This document shows positions 1 through 11,901 of a stretch of DNA of 64,000 nucleotides, piece after piece. Position 1 is the first letter of the stretch. Each line of letters opens with the position of its first letter. A program made the translations under genes and the position numbers. The DNA is from Adiantum capillus-veneris. Its lineage: Eukaryota > Streptophyta > Polypodiopsida > Polypodiales > Pteridaceae. The stretch is from the NCBI GenBank assembly GCA_014529385.2, contig CM043957.1, positions 65,826,003 through 65,890,002 on the forward strand, given 5' to 3'. The notes under the pieces are model-generated. The model did no database searches. It was not told where the DNA came from and saw only the letters and a list, made by a program, of their open reading frames with translations.

Positions 1-1319
1 GCCTAAATATAGGGATTTTTATAATTATTTTGATATTTTATTTAAATATTTATACCTAGGTGTGTGTTTTATTAAACCTATGTATGCCTTCTTTCATCCT
101 CTTGCACCATAAGTGTATTTTTTGCCAATGTGTACATACTCTAACCTCATATTTTTCTTTTATACAAATCACCCCCACATTTTCACCTTCACCCTCGTGA
201 AAACAAAAAAATTAATTTCTACTTTCTTAGTCATATTTATTATATTATCTTCATTTACTTGCACACCTTTTTCTCTTTCACCCAAAATAATACAAAGAGG
301 GACCATATCATATGATTCCAATATCTTTCAATATCCATAATTCCTCCATATTTTTTTATTTTTATTTTTACTCATTATTCTAACACCATGTGCTCATTGA
401 GCTAAAATCCATGAATAGTCCATACACTAGTCCCACCATGTATATATTGCTTTATTCACCAATAATCCTCCTCCATGCATGTGTAAAGGGAAACTTGGAT
501 GCTTTGTATTATGATATGACAAAGGAGGGGCTCACTCTTGGATACACTGTACAAATTCAACAAAGAAGGGGGCCACTAAAAGACTTTTGCAGGCATAAAA
601 AACAGACTTTTTGGTGAGAATTTTGACACCTATCTCCGCTCGGAATTTGAAGAAGTAATCAACAAAGAAAATGTAGTCCACAATCTGAATAATCACCTCA
701 AACTGTTTCATGATTTTTGGAGCTACCAGCGGTGAGATAGGATCTTTTGAGTGGACCCCAGTTTGCCCACTTTTCTCACAGTGTAACCTATATTCTTCTC
801 TCACCTCCTTTCCCACTTCCACACACATACACCCATTCCTCTCCATCCCTCACTCAAACATGCAACTTTCATGGCTTACTTCATCTTCTTCACCATTTCC
901 ATCTCTCCTTACTCCATAGCTCAAAAGATTATCATCTCTACACACATATAGCTCAATTTCTCTCTCTAGAATCAAATTCATATTACCATAACCTCTTCAT
1001 CCTTTCATAAAAAGAGAAAAAATCAGCAAATAACCAAGCTCAAGCCCTGCAAAAGGAGGAGTTTGATCATGGAGAATTCAACTTCCCCATGGTCACAAGA
1101 ACTGCACCGACAAAGTTCTACAACCGCTTCATTCACTAGAGGAGAAGGTGGTAAATTTTATTTACATCTTGTGGTTTCCACCAAATTGTGTATATTCTCA
1201 TCCTTCTCTTACTTTTTATTATTGTATAAATCATATAATGTACCTTGAGTGCATATGCCATGTAATTTTACCCCATCCTACTAACTTCAAACTACTAACA
1301 CTAACGGCTAACCCTTTTT
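1..1319. other. AT-rich interval, no gene seen
   Basis: I see no coding sequence with recognisable homology. Short open frames occur on both strands but have the composition expected of AT-rich non-coding DNA. The interval may be sequence flanking the LTR that ends at 2669, or may include the start of that LTR. Confidence 0.5.
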
Positions 1320-2669
1320 TTGTAGCTTGGATGGTGGACCTTGCTTCTCTCCGTGCCTCAATGGAACCTTAGAATTGGAGAGGAGATGATAGACCTTGAA
1401 GTAAGACCTTACATGTTATAGCCCCTCATATGTTGTGCATGTGATGGATCTTGAAATTGTGCTATACGCCTAGCTTGGAGAATTGGCGGACCCTTGATAA
1501 TCTCCATACATCAACAAGCCAAGTTTGGAAAAGTGGTGGACCTATAAACCATAATATTTACACTACAATAGAGTATATGTTGAAGATGTGGTGAAATTTG
1601 AGATCAAAACATCCATGCTACTAGAGAATAAAATTTGCACATTTGGTGGAGCATTGTATCAATGCTCTATGCCTAATTTTGACTAGTGATTACTCTGAAA
1701 CTATCCCCCTAGTCTACAAGAAAACCTTGAAGAAAACATACATGGACCGATAGGTTAGGCTACCTTTTCTACATCAATGCATCCCATGTCACTACATACT
1801 ATAGGTTTCTTGGATAGATACTAGAGCTTGTATCTATTTTGATGAATTGGGAATGTTGTAACTCCTAATTTTCAGATAAACAATGTAATTAATGAGCCGG
1901 GGCTACAAGCTTCCAGATTGTATCATTGTGTCTTTAGTTAGAGCTACGAGATTATTAGTTCTGACCACAAAAAACTTGGCTAAGGTACAAAAACCAATTT
2001 TTGTAAGTATTTTATAAGTTTTGGATAATAGAAACACAACGTGAGCTAACAACGTTCACTTCTCTCCTTCTCGTGCTTCCTACTCCCTTCTCGATTGTCA
2101 TATTGCAGTTCCGTCTGTTGCGTTGCAACCAGAGGTAAGAGCTCTACGCATCATGGTAATCCGTAGCTTTTGGCATCACCAACCCGCGGTCTAATTTCAT
2201 CATAAGTAGGAATTTAAGCTTTAAAATCATAAACTAAGTATAGGAGGGGTATTGGGGCATCATTGCTAAGCATTTAGATGCATTTTGGGTCAAAAATGAC
2301 TAGGTCAAAAACTCACTACTGTTAATAATTGCGATGTTTATACTTGACATAAAGCAAGATTTGAGACCATAAGCATGTGTTCTTAGGTCTTATAAACATA
2401 TCCTAGAAGTTTCTTAACGTTTGGATGTCATTTGATGCTGTAACGGTTATGATTTGTTTGCTGATTAGCGACTAGCTTTTGGTGATTTATGTCATTTGAG
2501 TATAGCTTGAGATAGATGCAAGTTATTTGTTGTTTTCCAAGAGATTAACAACCTCTTGTAGCCTCTATAAACTAGTCGAGTCAGCTTTGTCCCATGGATT
2601 GACAATTATATTTGTGGTTCTTGCTATGTTTGCAATAAGATAGGAGTGAGGTTAGACACCCGTCCCACA
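1320..2669 (+). repeat. 5' LTR of plus-strand Ty3/gypsy element (start uncertain)
   Basis: The 3' edge is well placed. The sequence ends in CA at 2668-2669, two bases before a tRNA-Asp primer-binding site, as at the end of a 5' LTR. The 5' edge is a guess: a TGTAGCTTGG at about 1320 starts a stretch with several copies of a motif close to CTTGGA-AAGTGGTGGACCTT, and a similar stretch after a TGTAGCTTG at about 20200 suggests a related LTR. No second copy of the LTR is visible in the window, so the start cannot be fixed by comparison. Confidence 0.55.
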
Positions 2670-2671
2670 TT

Positions 2672-2689
2672 TGGCGCCGTTGCCGGGGA
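2672..2689 (+). promoter_or_regulatory. Primer-binding site, tRNA-Asp type
   Basis: TGGCGCCGTTGCCGGGGA is complementary to the 3' end of plant tRNA-Asp and is a common PBS of plant Ty3/gypsy elements. It lies two bases inside the predicted LTR edge at 2669. Minus-strand DNA synthesis would start here. Confidence 0.9.
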
Positions 2690-3364
2690 TCGCAGAGACC
2701 TAAATTAGGGGAAAAAACGAGCCTCTTGTGAAGTTTTCTTTTAACTTCCTCTAAGATCATTTAGAGTCAAAACTTTCTTTTTAAAACCGCATAGCTTAAG
2801 ATTGTCATCTTTTGTTGTTGTGTAGAAGTAGCTTGAAAGTAGGTTGTACTTGCTAAGTACCTTTTAGGATTGTAGTATTGTACGATTAGATTAGGATTTC
2901 GAGAATGATTGATGGATGAGACAAGTCTTAAGATCAAGGCTCAAAAAATCATAAAAAATAAGAAAACGAGTGTTTGTGGATACTTTCCACAACCCCATTG
3001 CAGTAGAACCTAGGAGTAAGGTAAGTAGAATTCGAGGTGGGATCCCAGAACATTGCTCTATCCAAAAGAATAAATTGTGAATTGTTTGTGTGAAGTTGCA
3101 AAATTTCAGGTCTATGGCTAGAAATAGCACCAGAAGACTGTCAACCATTGAATCCGACTGGAGATTATGCTTTAAAAGTTGTATGAACCAGTGGGTAAGA
3201 TTAAGGATGCATTTGAGGTAAAATTTTAAGAGTTTGTAGAAACTTAGATTATTTACTTTTTCTTGACATTTTATGACAAATTAAGCTTTGACTTGATTGA
3301 GGGGCTTAAAATATTTCATAAAAAGAGTGTCCACTAAAAAAGTTGAAAAAAGTGCTCACTTTAG

Positions 3365-3960
3365 GCCAAAAATAAATAATCGCGATTATTTACTTTCAGA
3401 TCAAAAGTGACCATGGTTGATACCAGAGACTCTATGCATGTGTACAAATATATTTTGCAAAGGCACATAGAATTTGAATCACCAAATTGACCAAAAACTT
3501 GGTAAAATTGAAATCTGTACTGATTGTCGAGAACTTGAGTGTAAATTGAGAAAATTTTATTCAAACTGAGTGAAACTTGACTCATAGGCTGATATTGAAG
3601 TGTTAAACAAGTGTACATGCTTAATTGACCAAAAAGATACAAAAATTTACCAAAAGTAAGTAATCGCGATTATTTATTTTTGTCAAAATTTTCAACTTTT
3701 TTGACCAACCCAGCATACCACTAGTTTTAGCATGTCTATTAAGCCCACAAATCAAATTTGGTAAGATTTAGATCATTGGAGTGAAAATTGTGGCCGAATT
3801 TGCAAAGTCAGTTTGCAGACACAAAATTGTTACTATTTGAATAGGGATTATCCAAACTTGATGAAACTTGGCTAGGGAGCTTAAGTTGAGATGCTTAGCC
3901 ATTCTATGTCAACATTGTGGCAAAAACTTAATCGTGATTATTTACTTCTGATACACAAAG
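3365..3960. repeat. Imperfect tandem repeat of about 275 bp
   Basis: A palindromic core TAATCGCGATTA followed by TTTACTT-like sequence occurs at about 3377 and 3661, and degenerately at about 3930. Between cores, matching blocks recur in the same order, for example a 'caaact-gatgaaacttg' block about 70-100 bases before the next core. The spacing is about 270-285 bp. Confidence 0.6.
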
Positions 3961-4506
3961 ACACCATTTTGGACTTTTGAGCTTGTACAATGTTAGACGA
4001 GTCTTAGCGTACACTAAGCGATATTTTCCGAGCGAAACAAAATCTGAGCGATTATTCATACGGAATGGGTCCATGTTGTCTTATGTGGTGCGGTTTGAAC
4101 CCCATACTCAACATCAAGGATGAACCAAAGGGGGGACATGCCACCTAAGGACCATGCCTATAGTTTTCTTATATACTCTCTCTCTCTCTCTCGCATCTGG
4201 AGAATCACCTTCAAAGCGAAATAGAGTAGTGCTAAGGTGAAAGCTAATAGAGAAGCTGGGAAATCCCCAAGGTGCAGTGCTGCATAGGCTAGACAATGCG
4301 TACGTGTGGGTGAGGGTTATAAGTTAGGCAAAAAAATGAGCGAGAGGAAATCTTTATAATATGTATAGTATTTTACTCTTATAATTGAGAGAGGGAGAGA
4401 GATAATGAGGGCACTGAAAAGAGTGCTTCAAAATTTGACCTAAGAACTAGGAGAAATCCAATTTTGGACTTATTTTCACTAGTTACGGAAAATGTATTTT
4501 CTAGCC

Positions 4507-4509
<3 letters not shown>

Positions 4510-4552
<43 letters not shown>
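4510..4552. repeat. (CT)n microsatellite
   Basis: An uninterrupted CT dinucleotide run of 43 bases. Shorter CT or GA runs lie at about 4170-4192 and 4669-4690. Open frames across them (Arg-Glu or Ser-Leu repeats) are artefacts of the repeat. Confidence 0.95.
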
Positions 4553-4555
<3 letters not shown>

Positions 4556-6158
4556 AAAAACAATCTTCCTCAAAGGGAGTGCTCGACGAGCAAACCTTCG
4601 AGGGAGATTAACAAAAAACACATTGAAGAGCTTTAAAAAAAAAAGGTGTATTCACTTTTGCATTTGGGGAGAGAGAGAGAGAAAGAGAGAGTTAAAAGAA
4701 AACTCTATTCACTTATCCAATACATGGAATTTCTCAAAATCCCATTCAATGTTGGTTGGTTGCCTCACCACTTTGAAAGGCACGCAACGATTTTCCATCG
4801 ACAATCGACCACATGACATCGCGTTCACTAAAGAGAAATCATTGGGTTGAGCCATACCGTTGCAACGACCTAGTTATTGGTTGTTTGAGCTCGTTCATAT
4901 TTAAAAAAAAAGGCTTTGTTGTTGCCTCCCACTGCGCATGGCTATGTTCCAGCACTCAACAATACTTGACAACTTCTTAATCCACCACCTGAAGTTTCGT
5001 TCTTGGCTCGCCAATTGCCACCTCCATTATCTTTTCCTCTTTTAATTCCCAAAGCATCCATCAAGAGTCTCGCTCAAAAAAATGGATCCTCTCCTACTCA
5101 CTAATTCGGATGGAATACATACTCCTCCACTCTCTTTAGATGGAATGTCCTCTGGATTCCTCCGATCGCCCCCTTGCTATACATGAGGGAGATTCTAAAA
5201 TTATGACGGTATTCACAATGAATCAAACCCATCACCGTGGCAGCCAAGTATGTAGCCTTGCAATATAAACCGTTCTACTATACTGCTCACAATTTTTCCC
5301 TTACAATATAAAAAGTGCATGATTATATGCCTTTGTTTGTTTGTGTGCTAGGTGTCTTGCAATCATTGCCTCCTACTAAAGCTCCTAGAGATTGTCGTAT
5401 GACTCCCATCATGTGGCCGTTATGAGATGTTGTCCTCACCTCTTAAATCCTTGCAATATGTTCTTGCTATATATGAGAGTACTCACTCTCTACCCTATCC
5501 CCCCCCTCCCCTCTTCTTTCTTTCATCTATTGATTTGCTTTAATTTTGTTACCATAGACACATAATGGTAACTCTTTATAAAAACTAATCATTACTATCA
5601 AATATTCCACCCCCAACCTACCTTACTTCCTTCGTTTCGCTACCCACAGTGAACCCTTCTTTGCCTTTTGCCCTAGTTTCACCTACTCCCAATGAAATTC
5701 TACCCCAAATCTACTCTTCCTCTACACTCGCTATCCCTTACCTTTCCCCTCAAGGCATATGCACGGATTTGTGACACCTCATAGCACTATCGACCTTGCA
5801 ATCCTACGCATATCCTGCAATAGAGTGATTGATCCTACGAAGCCCCTCCGGCTTTGCTTCCCTTTCTATGCGCCTGATTCTCATTGCCAGCAAGAAGGAA
5901 ACAAGATCGTTTGGCACCCCCCATGGTATTGTCAATCTCAAGACAAACTTTGTATGAGAAGAGGGGGAGAGAGTGAAAATTGCATCTGCAGAAAGGCCTT
6001 CCCTTCCAGGCTTTCTCCTCAAGTGAATGCAACACTTCCCTTCATTGACTCTCATGCGTACAACTCTATAAGTTAAAAATAAAGTTGATGTGCTACATCT
6101 TAAAATAGCATCTCTCACTTTGCATTCACAACTAAAGATAGTTTTTTTTTTTTAAAAG

Positions 6159-6270
6159 CCTCCCTAAAAGACTACTTAAAGAGAGAGTTTCAAAAAAAAA
6201 ACCGGTAGATCCATTAGGGAGGGTTTTTTCTTTTTTTATAACTCTCTCTTTAAGTAGTCTTTTAGGGAGG
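6159..6270. repeat. Foldback: perfect 31-bp inverted repeat
   Basis: Bases 6159-6189 and 6240-6270 are exact reverse complements, separated by 50 bases. Inside the loop an A-run plus CC (about 6192-6202) can pair with a GG plus T-run (about 6222-6238), so the hairpin could extend further. It could be a MITE or a foldback. No clear target duplication is seen, and a small-RNA precursor role is only a possibility. Confidence 0.8.
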
Positions 6271-6279
6271 TTTCCCTTC

Positions 6280-7180
6280 AACTTTGTTGAACCCGAGGAG
6301 CAAGGGTGTCTCACTTTCGCTTCAACAACTCTGCAAGAGTAGGGGAGGCTCATAGACGTAGACTGTTTGTGGGAGGTGGGTTATTCTTCTTCTAAGGCAC
6401 CTTGGGCATGGCGGGGTATCTAGAGCGAGGGATGGAATCCGCAATACAGAGGACTAGGGCTATCTCTGGGTGGGAGACATTGGCTGGCATGTGCCCATCA
6501 TCCATAACAATATCGACGACCATATATTTTTGTGCATGTGGTGGAGGTCGTCCCTCCACTGTCTGTATGGGCCACCACAATGGCTGGATCTCTTTGGTGG
6601 CTCGGATCCAAATGGGGTTGTGGTGCTTGTGACGGTGGCGATGGCGATGGCGATGGAGGTGGAATTCTCTTGGTGGTACTACATGGAAAAAGGGTTGTCT
6701 TTCTTGAAGCCAGGTTTCGGTTTGCAGGCTCGCTACATCATTGTGGTCTTGCTGGTCATGGTGTGGAAGGGAGGGTTGGTGATGGGATTTGGAGAAGCTT
6801 CGTGTCAGAGTTGTTGGGTTTTCTTGGTGACACCTCGCTGCTCTTTTAGTGGGTAGGGTTCGGATTGGCTTGTCGGGCTTCGGTTCTCGACGGTTCTTTT
6901 TTGTGAATGGCCCTTGAACGGCCAGTGATGGAGCTTCAAGCTCCCCCCTTCTTACGACATGTGGCTATCCGGCTATCCGGCTTTGGCGGCGGTCTTTTGT
7001 GTGTGGTGTCCTACCGGGTGACAAAGGGTGGATGTCGAGTGGAAATCACATAGGAGTTTGCTTCTTATATCGAGGGTGGCTCCCTTCTAAGCTGGTGTGC
7101 GTTGCTTTCTTAGTTTCGGGGTGGCCCCCCTTTATGTCAATATATCTGATGTATGGTCTGAGTATTTGGTATTATGGTTG
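6280..7180. other. GC-richer block of unknown nature
   Basis: This stretch is clearly richer in G and C than its surroundings and contains a short GGCGAT hexamer run near 6632-6660. The plus strand has overlapping open frames at 6470-6856 and 6532-6849, but neither looks like a known protein, and both are rich in Trp and Val in a way that suggests chance. It may be a remnant of an inserted gene fragment or element. Confidence 0.3.
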
Positions 7181-8256
7181 ACGCCATGGCTCCCACAAGC
7201 TAAATAAAACTCAACAAGGATACGGATATTGGTCAACAAATAGGTAACGGTCTCAATTCGCAGCACCCTAAAATATTCACAATAGTCACCTAATAATAAG
7301 GTTTCCCCATGAGCAAAAATTTGAAAAATAAGGTCTATTGTAATTAAGCAAAGAGTTGAAAAATACTCAAATATAGTGCAAAAGCAGGCGAGGGGGGAAG
7401 GGGGGGAGGGGTTTTCCTACAAGGTCAAGTGTTGATGCCCACAAGGAAGACATACAGACAACATTTAAGCAATGTTATACGAGTTCTAGGGAAAAGTGAT
7501 TTTCACAAACTTACAGAACTCCTTTGGGAAATGGAAAAGTTTCTTTTACTTGCTAGCAAAAAACACAAGAAAGAAGAAGCTTAAAAATTATCCAATGTAA
7601 GGCTTGCTAGCACCTACCTCTTGCTTAGCATATCCATTCTTAAATTTAACGCCATCTTTAGGAGTTCCATGGCCAATTTTTTTAGTATCTCAAGGAAATA
7701 AACGAGTGTCTTACATCAATACAAGAACTCTTCGCTATGTGTGTTTTGATAAAGTATCTCTCATTAACTCGCTCGATTTTATCATGGCTCGAAAAAGTTC
7801 GCTCAGAGTTTGGAATTCCTCTGTTAGACCAACATAATACAAGGCCATTGGTCAATTTTGGTTTCAATCGGATCCAAATTGGTACATGTTCACTCAGTTT
7901 CCAGGTTGCAGTTAGTCCTTTGGATTTTTGCAAAAGTAGAATCTAAAAGTCTCAATTGTTGACTCACTTAACTCAATTTGAAGTGATACACATAGTCCAG
8001 TCTAGTTAGCAAAAATTGTACAGTCTTTATGGAAGAATAGCTAACTTCATTAAAACTGATACAGGAATCAGGTTATAGACAAGGAATTGAAACATTGGCA
8101 GAAGTTGCAATCAAGTCAAGTGGAAGAAGTTGACAACAGGTCAATCTGACGATAAGTACTCTATCTAGGGCTTCATAAGTCCTTAGATCTGGTCGTATAC
8201 TAGCAAACCAAGACATATTTGGAGAGACCTCTAGTAGATTATCCACCAAAGAGAGT

Positions 8257-8754
8257 GTGAATCAAGACAATCATTTGGACTTTATCTTTGAAGGAGTCTC
8301 AGGCACTTTTTCAGAATCAACATCTAAAATGTCCTCCTATTTGACTCATTTAGAAACCGGAACGACAGTGCGTTATAAGCACATACTCACCTTTTATAAG
8401 ACTAGTCGCCATGGAGCTCAGGTTTACCTGGATCCTAATGAAGAGTATTCTATTTGCATTGATGACCACGACATAGAGTTTGAAGAGAAAATCAAGAAAA
8501 AAAAAAGAGGAAAAATGTACATGGATAAAAACGGAACTCACTATTTACAAGTTGAAAACCCTGATGTGATAGACAAAATGGGGATAGAAGTAAATACCAT
8601 AATTGTAGATATGGCAGCAAAAGAAGGACCACCAACTTTAGAATTTGGGGGTTACGATCAAGTTGATCTGAAGCCTTTGAAACGGCTTAGCACAGATAAT
8701 CCTAGGATCGGATTCTATTGTTGGGAGGAAAGAAACGTCAAAGATCTTCTATAG
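8257..8754 (+). CDS. Putative N-terminal gag-region ORF of the gypsy element
   Basis: An open frame of 165 codons beginning MNQDNHLDFIFEGVSG and ending KDLL. It is hydrophilic, with a lysine-rich patch (KKKKRGK) near the middle. I do not recognise a domain, but it sits just upstream of a clear retrotransposon gag domain on the same strand and probably belongs to the same element, either as the N-terminal part of gag or as a separate first ORF as found in some Tat/Ogre elements. The frame between 8755 and 9053 is interrupted, so the present copy cannot make a continuous gag. Confidence 0.45.
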   Translation: MNQDNHLDFIFEGVSGTFSESTSKMSSYLTHLETGTTVRYKHILTFYKTSRHGAQVYLDPNEEYSICIDDHDIEFEEKIKKKKRGKMYMDKNGTHYLQVENPDVIDKMGIEVNTIIVDMAAKEGPPTLEFGGYDQVDLKPLKRLSTDNPRIGFYCWEERNVKDLL

Positions 8755-9053
8755 ACTTCTCATGCCAAATCAGGATAATTAACGCCCATGAAGATCATCT
8801 ATATCTTCAAAATCAAAGACAAGGATTCAACAAATACACCAATGTACCTATCTAGGGATTGTTATAACAATCTTTGTTATGATGAGTTCTGAAGAGGTGG
8901 AACAAATCAAATACCAAGGGTACTCCATAAGGGATTGGATATTGGGCCAAGGACCAGAACCAAGGACCAGAAACTATTCCAAGAGATGAACTCCGTGAGA
9001 GATCTTTTGAGAGCAATGTTAAAAAATTAGAAACTACCTCATCACGAAGAAAA

Positions 9054-9812
9054 TTGGGTGACGCTAAAGCTAGTCCAAGGTTACATGAGTCACTATTTCC
9101 AACAGACTCGTTTGAAGGACTCGGAATAGGACCAACTGTCAGGAAACCGAGAGTTGAACCAAATAGACGTGTCATACCATCTGATTTTCCAGAATGGGTC
9201 AAAAAATACAATGGATCTGGGGATCCATATGACCACTTAGCAAGATTTAAACAAGTGCTAAGAGCAGAACGCATATTTCATTTCCATACTCAATTTGAGG
9301 GATTTGGAATGACATTAGAAGGAAAAGCACTGTCATGCTTCCGAAACATTCTACCAAGGTCAATTATGTACTTAAATACTTTAGCTCAAGTATTTATAGC
9401 TGCATGTTCCAAAACGGGGATCAAACATAATACATTAGCTCAAATCTATAGCTTCAAACAGAAACAAGGTGAGTCTGTTAGGGATTGTGCAACTAGAATG
9501 AAACAATACATTGCAGGATGCCCAAAACTAGAAATACCTGTAGAAGAAAGATTAGTATCATTGTTTCTAAAGGGACTGCTAAACAAAGAACTTCATGCTA
9601 TATTGTATAGCAAGAAACATATGACCCTAGAAGAGTGTGTTTTAGATGCTATCGACTTAGGAGACAATTGTGATATTTTCAATGAAGAAGATGTCTCTAA
9701 GAATAATCTAAGTGAGAAAATAGTATCCACCGAACCAGCACAAGTGGGAACTGGTGCTGCAGCACCGCTTACATCCATAGAAGACATGCCCAAAAGGATG
9801 GTGTTGCTGTAG
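9054..9812 (+). pseudogene. Retrotransposon gag (capsid) domain, broken
   Basis: The translated product contains the sequence typical of the plant Retrotrans_gag family: PEWVKKYNGSGDPYDHLARF at about residues 46-65, then GKALSCFRNILPRSI and a QKQGESVRDCATRMKQYI block. Gag forms the cytoplasmic particle in which reverse transcription takes place. The frame ends early at 9812 because a 50-bp tandem duplication (9753-9850) shifts the frame. Downstream fragments in another frame at 10027 and 10267 carry the rest of gag. No ATG start is certain, and the true gag start probably lies further upstream. Confidence 0.8.
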
Positions 9813-9850
9813 CACCGCTTACAGCCATAGAAGACATGCCCAAAAGGATG
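9753..9850 (+). repeat. 50-bp tandem duplication inside gag
   Basis: The block containing AGCACCGCTTACA and AGACATGCCCAAAAGGATG occurs twice with a 50-base period (for example AGCACCGCTT at 9761 and 9811) and two or three mismatches. As 50 is not a multiple of three it shifts the gag frame and leads directly to the stop at 9810-9812. Confidence 0.9.
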
Positions 9851-10266
9851 ACACCAATTAGGCCACATAAATGGTGTGCAATTAACGATAAATGGACCAA
9901 CCATGAAACCAATGAGTGCTACTACTGATGCAAGTATGATGAAAATGTTCAATACGTGCCTATGAGGTCACAAGGACAACCCATGTACATATATCAGCCT
10001 AATATGACCCAGCTCAAAGACCACCAATGGGTATGGAAAGACCTCAACCCGTGTTGGGTCAACAACCTCCATATCCTGGACATAATGCAGTGCCAGTAAA
10101 GTACATGCATTCAGAGGGAGTCATAGATGAACAAGCACTAGTGGCTGTTACAACCTATGATGCTGAGCCGAGTCCATCAACTGTAATGGTAGAAGGAGAT
10201 TGGTATAATGCACATCCACAACCAACGGAATAACTTAAGACTTATACTACACCAGAACTTGTACCG

Positions 10267-11385
10267 ATGTACTATGTAGCTAATCAACGTGTTAGACCTC
10301 AGATGGTAAGACCCATGATAAAGCCAAGAACTAGGAACTGTCATAACTGTGGTGTAGATGATCACTGGAAAAATGAATGCCCAGAACCTGACAAGAACAT
10401 TAAGCCAGTTGAAGCTTTTTGTATACAATGTTGCAAAAAGGGAGAACACTTCCTTGAAGATTGTCCAAAATTTCCTTTAAACAAGGAAAAAAAAGTATTG
10501 AACGTAGTCCAAGTGATAACTAGTAGCTTATCAGAAAGTGAACCTATTGTTCCAATCAAGGTAATCACCAAAGACCAGGCTAAGAGAAAGAAACATAACT
10601 CCTTTGATGATTCGGAGAATGCTAAAATTTCCTCTCAAAAGACCAAGAGAAGCAGAATCAAAAGGTATGAGGTGAGAAAACAAAAACAAAGGGCTAAAAT
10701 TGAGGAGAAAGCAAAGAAACTATTCCAGGAAAAAGTGAAAGAAACTGGAAGTGATATCAAGGAAACCACTTTGAAATCTGGAGGATCAATTTTGGTAGAT
10801 AAAATTTTTGAGCCAATCAATGTAGCCTTCGAAGCTTACCAAGCGGGACTTAAAGCCTGCCAAAACATGGAAAACAAATGGAAAAACTATCCTTCTCCAG
10901 ATATAAAAGCAGGAAAGCTTGAAGCTTATCAAAATCTGGCTCAAGAAATGCTGGAAAAACAAAAACCCAAGCTCGAGAGTATGGAAAAACCTGAGGAGCT
11001 TGTGGTAGAAACTAGTAAAGAGAAATCTAACGTGGTGGTAGAACACCACCTTGAAACTAAAAAGCCAAAACTCATAGTGCTTGACAGTGAAGATGCCTTA
11101 GATCAAATTCCGTTCGTAGAAGTAGACTGGCCAAGACACTTATGGAAAAAAGTTAGAGAGATTAATGATGGGAGCCTGACTTTGTATTCAACTCCTATAG
11201 AGAAATCTTGGTTAGACCTACCTCCTGATATGGACATGTATGTACAATCCTTCTATGGGGATTGCGGCTTTGACGCTTCAGGAATGTATAGACCAATGAT
11301 TCTGAAAACACTAGCCTCTTACTTGGGAGATAGCAAAGATGAACTCATAGTGTGTAAAACCACTAAGATAAAAAGAGTGGAATAG
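10267..11385 (+). pseudogene. Gag nucleocapsid region with CCHC zinc knuckles
   Basis: A 372-codon frame with a perfect CX2CX4HX4C knuckle (CHNCGVDDHWKNEC, about residues 20-33) and a second, slightly irregular one (CIQCCKKGEHFLEDC, CX2CX5HX4C). Zinc knuckles bind the element's RNA during packaging. A lysine- and glutamate-rich linker follows. Upstream, the same frame continues back through 10027-10233 and is broken only by TAA at 10231. Downstream it is closed by TAG and would otherwise run on in frame towards 11631. Both stops look like single C-to-T changes of Gln codons. Confidence 0.75.
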
Positions 11386-11627
11386 ACCCTAGAGGTAGAA
11401 AACATCCATTCAACCATGTCTACACCCATCCAATGCACTCTTACTTTAGGAGACCTCTTGAAAATCAGAACATTTTTATGGAATGATCTACAAAAAACTC
11501 TAGAGAAGGTGGGGATAACAGGGCTAATCGTAATTTTTTTGGAAAAATTGAAACACAAAGTGGATAACAAAGAGATTATATCCGTTCCATTGAACAAAGT
11601 TGGAGAATACAACGAAGGGAAAGAAGG

Positions 11628-11897
11628 ATGATGGACACATCAGCCAAAAGACACTTAGGACTGCTTGAGAAAGTGATAGTTAGTTCCTGTGGAATTGATT
11701 ATCAACATACTTTTTCAATAGTGGACTTTGGAAAGAAACTCAATTATGAAATCATCTTGGGAAGACCTTTCATGCAACAAGTACAACTTATCCACGATTG
11801 GGAAAACAACTACCTGTACTTGAAGCAAGTGGGATCGATAACAAAGTTTAATCTAAAAGATCACACTTATAGAGATGTCATGAAAACGCCCATATAA
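11628..11897 (+). pseudogene. Aspartic protease remnant
   Basis: The frame contains the retropepsin C-terminal signature ILGRPFMQ, preceded by a FSIVDFGKKLNYE strand and followed by an IHDWEN segment, as in plant Ty3/gypsy proteases. The catalytic DSG/DTG triad is not visible in this frame. The region where it should be (about 11590-11650) is affected by a frameshift relative to the gag frame ending at 11631. The protease would cut the Gag-Pol polyprotein, but this copy looks inactive. Confidence 0.65.
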
Positions 11898-11901
11898 GAA
11901 T

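Larger units (their letters stand above)
2690..8256 (+). other. Long leader between PBS and gag of the gypsy element
   Basis: About 5.5 kb separates the PBS from the first gag-like frame. No ORF here is recognisable. The interval holds an imperfect tandem repeat (about 3360-3960), a CT tract, a foldback and a GC-richer block. Very long leaders are known in the Tat/Ogre group, so this could be one large element, but later insertions may account for part of the length. I found no second LTR or PBS in the interval. Confidence 0.45.

Noticed and set aside
6392-6856. Overlapping frames on both strands suggesting a gene
   Set aside because: The GC-richer composition lengthens frames. None of the products shows a domain, and the plus-strand ones are implausibly rich in Trp and Val.
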